A stretch of 64,000 bases of DNA from CATQHP01 sp965205595. Lineage in GTDB: Bacteria; Acidobacteriota; Terriglobia; Bryobacterales; UBA6623. The position numbers were made by a program, and so were the translations under genes. The stretch spans positions 248,001-312,000 of the forward strand of contig CBDBHI010000090.1 in the NCBI GenBank assembly GCA_965205595.1, read 5' to 3'. Of the stretch, positions 1-8,764 are shown in pieces. Position 1 is the stretch's first letter; every line of letters starts with the position of its first letter. Under the pieces are notes generated by a model. That model searched no databases, was not told the origin of the DNA, and saw only the letters and a program-made list of their open reading frames with translations.

Positions 1-63
1 CGTTTGCTTGGGCTGACACGAAACGCGTTGCGCTACCGCTTGTCGCAAATTGGGCTCGACTAG
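1..63 (+). CDS. Sigma-54-dependent activator, C-terminal Fis-type HTH (partial)
   Basis: Frame 1 is open from the window edge to a TAG at 61-63. The last 20 residues contain LGLTRNALRYRLSQIGL, the recognition helix region of the Fis-type DNA-binding domain that ends many NtrC-family activators and response regulators. Only this tail is visible, so the sensor domain and targets are unknown. The gene ends four bases before the TA that borders IS630 copy 1, so the insertion sits just downstream and appears not to have damaged it. Assignment rests on one short motif. Confidence 0.6.
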   Translation, partial: RLLGLTRNALRYRLSQIGLD

Positions 64-68
64 TCCTA

Positions 69-1187
69 GTACTTAGTTGCGTAAGTTAGAATATTTACTG
101 GCGAGGGGACGAGGGGCGACGACGGTCTTGGTCCATTCGAACGGAGTAGCCTTGGAGTTGTAGACGCGGACGAAGCTGTCGATGGCCTCGCGCACCTGCC
201 GGGGGGAAGTGAAACTCGCCCCCCGCAAGGCGCGGCGGCTCAGAATCGAAAACCACACCTCAACCTGATTCATCCACGAACTGTCGGTCGGCGTGTAGTG
301 AAAATGGATGTTCGCATGACGTTGCAGCCAGCGGTCATTTTTGGGCTTGTGAGTGTTCAAGTTATCCAAGATGATGTGGATCTCGCGGCCTTCGTGGATG
401 GCCGCGATGTGGTTCATGAAGTCGAGAAACTCGCGACGCCGTCGGCGCCAATAGTGTCCGGCGATGATGAATCCGGTAGCCACTTCCAGCGCGGCGAAAA
501 GCGGCGTCGTGCCGTGCCGCCTGTAGCCGTGCGAGAAGCCCGTCAAGGCCTTGCCGTTGGGCAAGCGTAGCCAGCCCTGCGCTCGCTCCAAGGCCTGGAT
601 GCTCGGCTTCTCGTCGACCGCGAGCACCACGGCGTTTTCCGGCGGGCTGAGGTAGAGTCCGACAATGTCGGCGGCCTTGCGAGCGAACTCCGGGTCGGTT
701 GACAAACACCAACTGCGCCGCCGCCGCAAGGACACGCCGAGCTGCCGCAGTACGCGCCAGACTTGATGCTTGCTGACGTCGCCGAGAGCTTCCGCGAGCA
801 GTTCGCCTGTCCAAGTGGCGTGCCCTTCGGGCGGAGCTTCGTCGAGTTGGCAGAGGATGCGTTTGCGCGTCGCTTGGTCGTACCGCGCGGGCCTGCCGGA
901 ACGCGCTTGATCGCATAATCCCGCCAGACGTTGCTGGGCGAAGCGGGTGCGCCATTTCGACACGCGCGCCGCCGGGGATCCCAGTTGCCGGGCGATCTCG
1001 GCGGTCGAGGTAGCGGCGGCCGCCAGCAGCACAATGCGAGCGCGCTCCACCATGCGCCGTTCGGACTTGTGGCCGCGCACCCAGAGTCGCAGCGTCTCTT
1101 CTTCCTCGGCGTTCAGTCGAATCACCGTTGCCGGTCTTGCCATACCGACATTTTACAGTTAAAGGCCTTACTTTCGCAAGTTAGTAC
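69..1187 (-). mobile_element. IS630-family insertion sequence, copy 1
   Basis: This 1119-bp element is bounded by imperfect inverted repeats. The left end reads GTACTTAGTTGCGTAAG and the right end is the complement of GTACTAACTTGCGAAAG. A second copy of the same length lies inverted at 28886-30004. IS630-family elements insert at TA and duplicate it. Here TA (67-68) is present on the left, but the right flank begins CA, so the expected duplication is not intact on one side. It carries one transposase gene reading leftwards. Confidence 0.88.
73..1143 (-). CDS. IS630-family transposase (copy 1)
   Basis: 356-residue DDE transposase. The N-terminal part (about 1-130) is a double helix-turn-helix of the type that binds IS630/Tc1 ends. 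The C-terminal catalytic domain shows the family's acidic residues in AVDEKPS, ILDNLNTHK and NQVEVWF. The protein differs from copy 2 at one residue: position 287 is Asp here (codon at 283-285) and Tyr in copy 2, close to the catalytic Glu region. The reading frame is complete. Whether either copy is active cannot be told from sequence. Confidence 0.92.
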   Translation of the reverse strand: MARPATVIRLNAEEEETLRLWVRGHKSERRMVERARIVLLAAAATSTAEIARQLGSPAARVSKWRTRFAQQRLAGLCDQARSGRPARYDQATRKRILCQLDEAPPEGHATWTGELLAEALGDVSKHQVWRVLRQLGVSLRRRRSWCLSTDPEFARKAADIVGLYLSPPENAVVLAVDEKPSIQALERAQGWLRLPNGKALTGFSHGYRRHGTTPLFAALEVATGFIIAGHYWRRRRREFLDFMNHIAAIHEGREIHIILDNLNTHKPKNDRWLQRHANIHFHYTPTDSSWMNQVEVWFSILSRRALRGASFTSPRQVREAIDSFVRVYNSKATPFEWTKTVVAPRPLASKYSNLRN

Positions 1188-1204
1188 CAGCAGCTACTTT
1201 GTAG

Positions 1205-1669
1205 CTATTTTTTCCTCTTACGCCTCTTAGGCTTGCCCGCTAGTTTCTCGAGATCGACGACGATTCGGTTTCCGTTTCGACGATGTACGAAACGTATGTT
1301 TTCCGCGAATAAAATACGCGCCGCCTGCCCCGTGCTCTCGGTCGACTCGACCCAACCGGTCATGAACGTTCGCAGCAGAGCGAGTTTTGCGGCGGCCGCT
1401 GCCGTTAGCGAACCGATCTCAAGTGAATCCTCCGTTGCAGCCACAGTCCAATCCAGCCAGCCTGGCGCATATATCGTGAGTGCGCCTGTCTTCGAGCCGA
1501 GGTCTATCTCAAACTCAATGTCGTTCGCGATCTCCCACGAGGATCCATTCATTGTCAGCGGCACGATTGGCGGAGGTACGATCTGACGATTCTGGCCGAC
1601 CAAGAGTGCTGCGCAGGCCGGGACCAGGAATGACAGCAACGTGAGACTGCGAATCTTGCGCACTATCAA
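1205..1669 (-). CDS. Hypothetical secreted protein
   Basis: 154 residues; family not recognised. The first 25 residues (basic MIVRKIR followed by a hydrophobic stretch) look like a Sec signal peptide, suggesting export. The mature part is rich in beta-type residues with WLDWTV in the middle, and it ends in a very basic tail, KPKRRKRKK. The stop lies 17 bp from the end of IS630 copy 1, so the tail should be compared with homologues to see whether the insertion altered it. It lies about 50 bp downstream of the ThuA-like gene on the same strand and could be cotranscribed. Confidence 0.55.
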   Translation of the reverse strand: MIVRKIRSLTLLSFLVPACAALLVGQNRQIVPPPIVPLTMNGSSWEIANDIEFEIDLGSKTGALTIYAPGWLDWTVAATEDSLEIGSLTAAAAAKLALLRTFMTGWVESTESTGQAARILFAENIRFVHRRNGNRIVVDLEKLAGKPKRRKRKK

Positions 1670-1717
1670 TCAGGATGGCTCAGATGCAGTCAGCTTACAA
1701 GTGGTCGGCGTCGAACC

Positions 1718-2506
1718 CTAAGGCCGAGGGCCATAGCCCGCGACCGGGTTGCCTGAGGCGTCGAGCTTCCCCGCGGCCCATAACAACCCTCGTGCGAACG
1801 TGTCGAGAAATACCGCATCTTGAAACGTTTCGTTGCTGTGACCGAAGGTTGTCCCGAAAACTCGCGCGGCGCCGAACTGGTTAACCCAAAATGCCGGATG
1901 CGTATCGCCATGGCGCTCGCTGAGACCGGTTGCCAGCGCTTGGGCATTCGGCCACAATTTTTCGATGAGATAAAGCTCGTCCGAGGGCGACTTCCATTGC
2001 ATAGGAAATCCCCCCATCACCGGGTGATCTTTCGCCACGCTCGTCACCGTTTTCTCCGACTTGTGTTCGTGTCTGCGGCTGGTGACCCCTAAAAACTCGC
2101 GCCAGTCATCGCGCTTGATCGCGCGGTAAGTATGCATCGCGCAATGGACAACGACGGCGTTGACTCCTTGCTTGTGACGAGCCGCGATTGCGGCGATCCA
2201 TTTCTCGTCAAGCACATCCGCGAAGCACTCGTTGTGGACGACGACATCGTAACCGTCGGCCCAATTCGGGTCATCGTATATCGCTATCTTGGTGTCTTTC
2301 GTTGTGCCGCCCTGGTAAACGACGGTCCACGCGACGTTGGCGCGTTTCGCCATTTCCGTCTTGAGAATTTCGGTCTGGAGCTCGTAGTCGTGGCAGCATC
2401 CGCCAGTAATTAGCAGCGCCCGAACCTGCGGCTCAGCGGCATAGCCGGTACTACTGGCGCCTAACGACAAAGTCAATACAACGAATACGCACGCAATCCC
2501 TCGCAT
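1718..2506 (-). CDS. ThuA-like domain secreted protein
   Basis: Resembles the ThuA family (class I glutamine amidotransferase-like fold; trehalose-utilisation family), often found in secreted carbohydrate-related proteins of Acidobacteriota and Planctomycetota. Visible cues are ALLITGGCCHDY near the start of the mature protein, a conserved VVHNECFAD segment and VVVHCAMHTYR. I chose the third in-frame Met (2506) because GCGAGGG lies a few bases upstream and a clean signal peptide (MRGIACVFVV...YAAE) follows. The open frame extends 18 codons further upstream. The catalytic role of this family is poorly defined, so no substrate is assigned. Confidence 0.8.
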   Translation of the reverse strand: MRGIACVFVVLTLSLGASSTGYAAEPQVRALLITGGCCHDYELQTEILKTEMAKRANVAWTVVYQGGTTKDTKIAIYDDPNWADGYDVVVHNECFADVLDEKWIAAIAARHKQGVNAVVVHCAMHTYRAIKRDDWREFLGVTSRRHEHKSEKTVTSVAKDHPVMGGFPMQWKSPSDELYLIEKLWPNAQALATGLSERHGDTHPAFWVNQFGAARVFGTTFGHSNETFQDAVFLDTFARGLLWAAGKLDASGNPVAGYGPRP

Positions 2507-2561
2507 AGTAAACCCTCGCATAATAAAGTTCAGTGTCGCGCATCGCGGCAGCGACCACACC

Positions 2562-3387
2562 GTGTCTGATTTTCATCAGCTAGCTCAGGTCAACGTTGCC
2601 CGCATGAAGTGTGGGCTCGATGACCCCCAGATGGCCGGGTTCGTCGAGCGAATCGACGCCATCACCGCTCTAGCGGCCACCAGCCCGGGTTTCGTCTGGG
2701 CGCCAACGGTCGACGATCCAGGCGGTCTGTATACGAACCCGTATGGCGATCTGACGCTGTTCAACCTGTCCGACTGGGACGGCGGTCGAAAATTTGCGAG
2801 CATTTGTCTATCGCGGGCGCCACACGAATGTCATGCGGCGCAAGGACGAATGGTTTCATGCGCCAACCGAAGCGCACATGGCTCTGTGGTGGATCCCCGC
2901 CGGCTCTCTGCTAACCGCCGATGATGCGGCTGCGAGATTGGGATATTTGCGAGAGCACGGCGCGAGCCCGTTCGCATTCTCATTCAAAACCGAGTTCGAC
3001 GAGCCGGCGATACCAGAGTCACTGCCGGCAGCCGTACTCCCCACGATTAGCTATGGTGGGCGCTCATTCCGCTGCACCACAAATACCGACAATGGGGACG
3101 TTGGCGACGAAACCATTTTTCGCTACGACCAAGATGGGGCTCGGGTGTGGGCGACGTATTCGGGCGGCGGGGCGAGGTTCGGAACGCTGGCTGCGGTAGC
3201 TGATTCCGACGGAAAACTTGATGCATGCTACCAACACCTGTCGGTTGACAATCGACTAAGCTGCGGAGTTTGTAGCTCAACCCCGACGGTGCTACCCGAC
3301 GGGCGGCTTGCGCTGCAAGAGCAATGGCGGTGGACAAGCGGTGACCGCTCGAGCGGGACCTCGCGTATCGAAGAGCTTCGTCGCTGA
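2562..3387 (+). pseudogene. DUF3291-domain protein, frameshifted
   Basis: Two overlapping frames together encode one protein. The first (GTG at 2562) gives LAQVNVARMK...FVWAPTVDD...NLSDWD, the N-terminal half of a DUF3291 domain (ferredoxin-like dimeric alpha/beta-barrel fold). The match continues in the next frame from about 2785 with NLRAFVYRGRHTNVMRRKDEWF and ALWWIPAG. One extra base in GGGACGGCGGTCG near 2780-2790 explains the shift. After the DUF3291 domain (to about 2990) comes a second beta-rich domain with VWATYSGGGARFGTL and a WRWTSGD motif near the end. Either a true pseudogene or a base-call error. It diverges from the ThuA-like gene with a 55-bp gap. Confidence 0.7.
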
Positions 3388-3411
3388 CGGGCTCCAACGC
3401 CCTCTAGGTCT

Positions 3412-4095
3412 TCAAAATAGCTGCTGTAAATCGCGAAACTGTTCGCGCACATAAAAGCGGTCGTGCGGCTCGGGGACATCCTCATGCTCAAGCGACCAAG
3501 TCTGTGAATGCGGAATCCAGACAGCGCCAATTCCAGCGGCAAGCGCCGGATTGATATCGGACTTCGGACTATTTCCGATCATCCAGGTCCGCGCGGGTTC
3601 TGCCTGTGATTGCTCAATAACGGCGCGGTAGCAGGCGACGTCCTTCTCCTTGACAATCGAACAGTCGTCGAACAGGTCGCGCAGGCCGGACCGCTCAATC
3701 TTCTCAGACTGTTCGGCGTGATGGCCCTTAGTGACCAGCCGCAGGTAGTGGCGCTCGCGAAGGTACGCCAGAGTTTCCTCGACACCGTCGAGCGGCTCGA
3801 TCGGATGACTCCAGACGCGCTCGGTCATGCCGCTAATGCGCTTGTCTTCGTCCACGCTACACTCTCGCTGCCGAAATTCCGCGAAGCACTGCTTGAGATT
3901 CCGAGTGAAGTTTTCGGTCCCGTAGCCTCGCGTCTTGATGTTTTCCAGCTCGATGGCGTCTAAGCGTTCGCGTACACCCTGGGCGCTGAGCATGGGGTGA
4001 TCCAGATACCCGATAAACTCGGCGATTGCCTGTTCGAAGTAGACGCTGTTGTCCCACAGCGTGTCGTCAGCATCAATGAGAAGCGTCAGCCGCAT
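3412..4095 (-). CDS. HAD-superfamily hydrolase
   Basis: 227 residues, the usual size of a cytoplasmic haloacid-dehalogenase-type phosphatase with a helical cap. Motif I is DADDTLWDN at residues 8-16, with the nucleophile Asp and the acid/base Asp two residues later. Motif II is the Thr in LVTKGH, the Lys of motif III lies in EKIERSG, and motif IV is near MIGNSPKSDINPALAAG. The N-terminal DTLWDN resembles YjjG/phosphoglycolate-type members, but the substrate cannot be assigned. It ends convergently with the DUF3291 pseudogene and starts 20 bp downstream of the TonB-like gene, so it may share that transcript. Confidence 0.85.
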   Translation of the reverse strand: MRLTLLIDADDTLWDNSVYFEQAIAEFIGYLDHPMLSAQGVRERLDAIELENIKTRGYGTENFTRNLKQCFAEFRQRECSVDEDKRISGMTERVWSHPIEPLDGVEETLAYLRERHYLRLVTKGHHAEQSEKIERSGLRDLFDDCSIVKEKDVACYRAVIEQSQAEPARTWMIGNSPKSDINPALAAGIGAVWIPHSQTWSLEHEDVPEPHDRFYVREQFRDLQQLF

Positions 4096-4115
4096 CGCCC
4101 GAGGTTAGCGAACTA

Positions 4116-6203
4116 TTATCGCTGAGCGATCGGCGGACGCAATTGAAACGGAATGCGTATGACCGCCTCGACGGCGACCGCTTGCCCGTACTTCTGCGCC
4201 GGGTCAAATCGCCACTTCGAGAGCGCCGACAGCGCGCTGGCATCCAGCCGATCGTCAATGCCGCGGATGACTTGCAGCTTGGCCATCGTGCCGTCTTGTT
4301 GGATCACGCCGTGCAGCACGACTTCACCTTCGACTTTTTCTTCGACCGCCTCGCGCACATAGCGCGGATCGACCTTTAGACGAGGAGTAGGAGCTAGTAG
4401 CTTGCCCTGCTCCGTCTCCCTGCCGATCTCAGCAAACTGCAGTTGCCAACTACCCCCATAACTGGTGATGTTGGGCATGTTGATAGCCAGCGAATACGAC
4501 GGTTTGTTACGGAAGGGCCGGTCTGGATCGATTTGCTCGGGCTTGCGGTCGACGCTCACGGTGGTTGCCCAAAACGTCGGCAGTTCCGAAGCACTTCGGA
4601 ACGAGCTGAGTCGTTGCAGATCTTCAGCGGTCGCGTACGCCGGGTTGGCCGCGATCGCGGCGTCGGTCCGCGGACGGCCGCCGATTGAGAGGTTTGGTAC
4701 GCGCAGCTTTGCGATCTGTGTTGCGCCGCCGTCGCTACCGTCGCCTTGTTCGGGGCCGCCTGAAAAGTTTCCTGATCGCTGGCCACGCGGAATGTCTTCA
4801 GCCATTCGGTTGCCGGGATTTACCCCGACGACTACGCGGTTCCGTTCGGCGCTGCCGCCTCCTCCGGGTGGGGGTGGCGGCGGGGCTCCACTCGGACTCG
4901 CTATCCCGAGCAAGGATTCGATTGAACTTGAAGGGAGTCGCCCGCTAAGACCTCGTGGTGCGGCCGCGGCGCCGGCTGCGGTTGCGATCGCCCGTTTGCC
5001 GGGCGCTTGTCCGTTTCCAGATGCCCCCCATTGCTCAAACCGGGGCTTCGCTATTCGCTGAAAACCAGAGGGGTCCGCCAGTTTTCCCGTGGCAGTTCCC
5101 TCGCCTAACGCCGCAGTGATTTCAGGCGCTTGCGGATCGCCGCTCGCGCCGCCAATCGCTTTGCGAACGCTCAAGGCCGTAGATGGGCCGGTAGGCCGCG
5201 TTCCACTTCCCACCTCGTAGCGCAACGGGCTGACGTTTCGGAAAAGTGCGATATCCGTTCCCGCGGCTGTAGAGGCCGCAATCTGCGGAGCATCTGACGT
5301 CGCGGTCAAAGCGCTGCGGGAAGGCACGGCCGCCTGAGGGCCGTTGGCGGCGAATCGCAGCCGCTGAATCTGCTGGAACTGCGTAAGATCGACACCATCA
5401 GCCGAGCCTAGGGAAACTTGAGGAGCTGCCGCGGCATCGATTGGCTTTTGCCCCGGACGATCGGACGTCGACCCAGCCGGCTCATAGCGCAAACGCTCGA
5501 CGCCATTCAGCATCGATAGCATTGCATCCGGCGCACTGGCGTCAATGACGGGCGCTTCCAGCGCTTCGAGCGCTTTACGGGCGGGCTCCTGGCTTTTTTC
5601 GTCCGCCGGCAGATACCGCAAACGTTCAAGCTTCTGCATTTCGGCCAACTCGTCGTAGGCCGCATTCACGTCGATCCGAGGTGCGAGGTAGTCGGGGAGT
5701 GGTTCGCTTTTCGGCACCCGCGCCGCCTCGCTGCGAAGCTCAAATCGCTGATATTTGACTTCCCTGCCGCGCGCCAGCGCCAGCATATTCGCCGCCTCGA
5801 CATCTTGCTCAATCTTGATCGCCGGTGGACCGTTGACGATCATCTGCCGCAGGCTATCTGGGTTGGGACTGGTCGCCGCGATCGTCTGTTTCAGCTTGAA
5901 GCGGCTCTTTGCCCCAGAGGCTTGCGGCTCGTCAAGCGGTACCGTGGGCTCGACTGCGGGCAGCAATTCTTCTGGCCGATACCAAGTGATCTTGAGATCC
6001 TCGGCCTCTGCCATTTCGGCAACGGTCGGTGGCTGGTAGGGCTTACGATCACTCAACTCGTCGAACGTAAGCGCTACCAAAATCACCAACAGGTGCAGTT
6101 GGACCGATAGTACAAACGTGAACCAACGAGCCGGCTGCGGGATGAGTTGGTCGGCTATCGTGAATGTGACTGCGCTGTGTAGTTCTTGCGGGGATTCTAT
6201 CAT
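4116..6203 (-). CDS. Large TonB-like protein with C-terminal TonB domain
   Basis: 695 residues. A single hydrophobic segment (about 27-45, WFTFVLSVQLHLLVILVAL) anchors it in the inner membrane. A long low-complexity Ala/Pro/Gly-rich region with a run of prolines followed by glycines (about 445-455) would span the periplasm. The last 90 residues match the TonB C-terminal domain: RYVREAVEEKVEGEVVLHG, then SALSKWRFDPAQKYGQ. TonB couples the proton-motive force to outer-membrane receptors, but no ExbB/ExbD or receptor is adjacent. The middle repeats an L-R-Y/F motif (ERLRYLPA, ERLRYEPA, QRLRFAA, SPLRYEV) at intervals, an unusual internal repeat. It may instead be a TonB-domain protein not involved in transport. 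Confidence 0.78.
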   Translation of the reverse strand: MIESPQELHSAVTFTIADQLIPQPARWFTFVLSVQLHLLVILVALTFDELSDRKPYQPPTVAEMAEAEDLKITWYRPEELLPAVEPTVPLDEPQASGAKSRFKLKQTIAATSPNPDSLRQMIVNGPPAIKIEQDVEAANMLALARGREVKYQRFELRSEAARVPKSEPLPDYLAPRIDVNAAYDELAEMQKLERLRYLPADEKSQEPARKALEALEAPVIDASAPDAMLSMLNGVERLRYEPAGSTSDRPGQKPIDAAAAPQVSLGSADGVDLTQFQQIQRLRFAANGPQAAVPSRSALTATSDAPQIAASTAAGTDIALFRNVSPLRYEVGSGTRPTGPSTALSVRKAIGGASGDPQAPEITAALGEGTATGKLADPSGFQRIAKPRFEQWGASGNGQAPGKRAIATAAGAAAAPRGLSGRLPSSSIESLLGIASPSGAPPPPPPGGGGSAERNRVVVGVNPGNRMAEDIPRGQRSGNFSGGPEQGDGSDGGATQIAKLRVPNLSIGGRPRTDAAIAANPAYATAEDLQRLSSFRSASELPTFWATTVSVDRKPEQIDPDRPFRNKPSYSLAINMPNITSYGGSWQLQFAEIGRETEQGKLLAPTPRLKVDPRYVREAVEEKVEGEVVLHGVIQQDGTMAKLQVIRGIDDRLDASALSALSKWRFDPAQKYGQAVAVEAVIRIPFQLRPPIAQR

Positions 6204-6233
6204 CTGTTCGTCGACACATGAGCCCGCCTAGGC

Positions 6234-6761
6234 TCAGAAAAACAGATATTTCTTCCAGTCTTCCTGCTGATCTCCTAATTGTCTCATTAGGCTGCGGCTT
6301 GTATGTAGGTTAAACGGCTTAGGCCGGCGTTTGAGCGACATTCCCGCCTCGTCCGGTAGCCGGTCGCCCTTGCGGTTGTTGCAACGCCTGCAGCAAGCCA
6401 CGAGATTTTCCCAACTATTATTTCCGCCGCGCGAGCGCGGCATCACGTGGTCAAGCGTGAGATCGGACGCACCAAACCGAACATGGCAGTACTGGCACGT
6501 ATGGTGGTCGCGTACGAGTATATTTTTTCGCGACAGCGCCCGTGTTTGAAGCGGAATGCGGCGGTACTCGAGTAGTCGAATCACCGACGGAAGAGGGAGG
6601 CTTCTGCTCGGCGAATGGACGCGTTCGCCTGCAGACTCCTCTGTCGACGCGACGCCCTTGAAAAGCAACACCAATGCGCGCCGGGCGGCGCAGACGTGAA
6701 TCGGTTCATAGCTTGCGTTCAGTACGAGCACAGGCTTTCGTAATACGCTGACTTGTTCCAT
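6234..6761 (-). CDS. HNH endonuclease domain protein
   Basis: About 175 residues. The N-terminal VLVLNASYEPIHVC is typical of the widespread stand-alone bacterial HNH proteins. The HNH core includes CQYC, LTLDHVMPRSRGG and CCRRCNNRKGDR, so the two CxxC pairs and the central His are present. I chose ATG at 6761 because GGAG lies six bases upstream. A GTG two codons earlier also begins the frame. Such stand-alone proteins are common in chromosomes and are not necessarily mobile; the biological substrate is unknown. The neighbouring ComF-like gene lies 33 bp upstream on the same strand. Confidence 0.85.
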   Translation of the reverse strand: MEQVSVLRKPVLVLNASYEPIHVCAARRALVLLFKGVASTEESAGERVHSPSRSLPLPSVIRLLEYRRIPLQTRALSRKNILVRDHHTCQYCHVRFGASDLTLDHVMPRSRGGNNSWENLVACCRRCNNRKGDRLPDEAGMSLKRRPKPFNLHTSRSLMRQLGDQQEDWKKYLFF

Positions 6762-6793
6762 TCTCACTCCGTCTCCGCATACTCACGGGCGAA

Positions 6794-7549
6794 TCAACTC
6801 ACTCGACGCTCTCGATGCGCCCTAGCCACGGCGGCGACCACCGCGCTCTCCGCTCCTGCTCGTTTCGCGGCGCGGGCACACGCGGCGAGCGTCGAACCGG
6901 TTGTCATGACATCGTCCACGATTAAAACTCGCTTGCCCCGAAATTGTTCCGGTGCCGCGGCGCGAAAAGCCGCGCGAACATTTCGAATACGCTCTCGGTC
7001 TGTCAGGCCGGCCTGCGAGGCAGTCGCTTTCGTGCGCCGCAATAATCCCGGACTGCACTTGGCTCCAATCTCGTTGGCAAGCTCGTGCGCAATCAGTGCT
7101 GCCTGGTTAAATTCCCGAGACAGTCGGCGACGCCAATGGAGCGGCACGGGAATCACGACGTCCACGTTGACCCCCGCGGCTGCAACCCGCTCACCTAGAC
7201 TTCGACCCAGTCGGGTCGCGAGCGGGCGCATGCGCTCGTACTTGAGCAACTGAATGAGCTTGCGAAGGTCTCCGTCGTAAGCGCCCAGAACAGTCGTGCA
7301 GTCGAACGGTGGCGGGTCGCGCATGCAATCGCCGCACAACGGGTCGGTCTCATTGGCAGCGACGGATTCAATACGATGTGCACAGCTCCGGCAACTATGC
7401 TCTGGAAGATCAGCGGGCAGCGGATCGAGGCAGTCCGGGCAGATCGGGACTCTTGTCCAATGTCGAGTTGGGGCCGCGCACAGACGGCAGTCAGCCGGAA
7501 AAATAGCGGCAAAAATCGGGGCAGTTAGCTCGGCAACCGAGCGAACCAC
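6794..7549 (-). CDS. ComF-family phosphoribosyltransferase-like protein
   Basis: 251 residues. An N-terminal zinc-binding segment contains CRLC, CPDC, CRSC and CGDC. The C-terminal type I phosphoribosyltransferase fold has the PRPP-binding loop VLIVDDVMTTGSTL near residue 205. In competent bacteria ComF proteins act in DNA uptake, but in most other bacteria the family is conserved without known competence and the reaction is not established. The length and domain order fit the family well. It is followed by the HNH gene on the same strand. Confidence 0.88.
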   Translation of the reverse strand: MVRSVAELTAPIFAAIFPADCRLCAAPTRHWTRVPICPDCLDPLPADLPEHSCRSCAHRIESVAANETDPLCGDCMRDPPPFDCTTVLGAYDGDLRKLIQLLKYERMRPLATRLGRSLGERVAAAGVNVDVVIPVPLHWRRRLSREFNQAALIAHELANEIGAKCSPGLLRRTKATASQAGLTDRERIRNVRAAFRAAAPEQFRGKRVLIVDDVMTTGSTLAACARAAKRAGAESAVVAAVARAHRERRVS

Positions 7550-7605
7550 TTGAGGAGGGGAGTAGCTGACGGCCCTGCTATTAGGGAAATCTCACCTCGC
7601 AAGAG

Positions 7606-7965
7606 TCAAGACGCTACTGCCTCTTTTTCTACTTCTTCCTGACAATCTCGGCAGTAGCGAGTCCACGGAACCGCATCAAGCCTCTTTGGCCCGATAGCGC
7701 TACCGCATAACTCACAAATACCAAATTCGCGGCCTTCAAGTCTTTCGAGCGCCTTCGTTACTAATTTGAGATGGGTGCGTTCGCTGTCGCTTTGGCTGAA
7801 GAGAACTTCCTTGTCGTATGACCTGGCGGCCTCCTCGCCCTGGTCGCCACGGCTTTTATCGCCGACGTTGCGGCCCGCTAACTCAGTACTATCGAGAAGC
7901 ATCTGTAGTTCCGCTAACTCAGCGTTTAGCCGCTTGCGAAACGATTCTCGACGTCTTTTGTCCAT
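7606..7965 (-). CDS. DksA/TraR-type C4 zinc-finger protein
   Basis: 119 residues. The N-terminal two-thirds is a predicted coiled coil rich in Leu, Glu and Arg. The C-terminal zinc finger is CELC...CRDC, with about 17 residues between the pairs. DksA-type proteins bind the RNA polymerase secondary channel and modulate initiation with ppGpp. Short members of this family are common and not all act like DksA. The coiled-coil tip lacks a clear Asp-Ala-based motif that I can point to, so I assign the family and not full DksA function. It is separated by 57 bp from the ComF-like gene. Confidence 0.85.
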   Translation of the reverse strand: MDKRRRESFRKRLNAELAELQMLLDSTELAGRNVGDKSRGDQGEEAARSYDKEVLFSQSDSERTHLKLVTKALERLEGREFGICELCGSAIGPKRLDAVPWTRYCRDCQEEVEKEAVAS

Positions 7966-8099
7966 CCGTGGAACCCTAGTTCACGGTCACTTTTTCAGCT
8001 TGGGGCAATTGTCCGGGGCGGGCAAGAGCAACCCACACTTTGAGGACATATTCTAAAGTCCTGAGCGTGGGCTGTCAACAAGATTCCGGTCCCTATTTT

Positions 8100-8669
8100 T
8101 TAGAGGCTTTCATGCCCGAAATGCAAAAGGCGACCGATTCGCGGCCAAAACATGCCCGCGCGTAGGCGATACTCGCGGTACTCAGCCGCCAGCGGCGAGT
8201 TCTCGAACTTCGACTCCTCCATTCGCGCGGCTCGGATCGCGCCAAGTCCCATCGCAGCTACGGTCAAAAGCAACCACCCGTTTGCGGTAGCCAGTACGCC
8301 GCCAACAAACGTCAGCAGATACGCAAGGTAGAACGGATGCCGCACGAATCGATACGGCCCGGCTACTTGCAGATGTAGTGGCGTGTCCGTCGAGTACGCC
8401 CACGACAGCGGGCGTTGCCGGTTGACGGCTACAGCCCAATAAAAAACGATCAGCGATATGACGTAACAGCCCCAGCCTAGCCATACCCAGGGATTCGACA
8501 CGCCGGCGAGCCAGATCACCCCAAGTTGACTAACGGCGCAGATCGTACCCACGAGCGACGTCAACCGCATCATTCGAGTCGGCCCGTGGGGCCGCTTGAA
8601 GAAGAAACGCATCGCCCAGCCGAAGCTGCCGAGGCAGGCCAACGCCATGCAAAGAGTAGCTACGCGCAT
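8100..8669 (-). CDS. Isoprenylcysteine carboxyl methyltransferase-family membrane protein
   Basis: 189 residues with four to five hydrophobic segments (near 5-25, 37-57, 62-84, 112-140). The hallmark GPYRFVRHPFYLAYLLTF (about 103-120) and the downstream EE/YREYR region match the ICMT/PEMT-like membrane methyltransferase fold that binds S-adenosylmethionine. Bacterial members methylate a variety of lipid or small-molecule acceptors, and the acceptor here is unknown. No prenylation genes lie nearby. It stands alone, with the DksA-type gene 135 bp downstream on the same strand. Confidence 0.8.
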   Translation of the reverse strand: MRVATLCMALACLGSFGWAMRFFFKRPHGPTRMMRLTSLVGTICAVSQLGVIWLAGVSNPWVWLGWGCYVISLIVFYWAVAVNRQRPLSWAYSTDTPLHLQVAGPYRFVRHPFYLAYLLTFVGGVLATANGWLLLTVAAMGLGAIRAARMEESKFENSPLAAEYREYRLRAGMFWPRIGRLLHFGHESL

Positions 8670-8764
8670 CGCTTCCGACAGGTCGTGGTGCCTCGCACGC
8701 CGCCAATTGGTCTAGTGGCGGCTTGCGGTGAGCGTCACAAAAGGAGAGCGGCCGCAAACACCGG

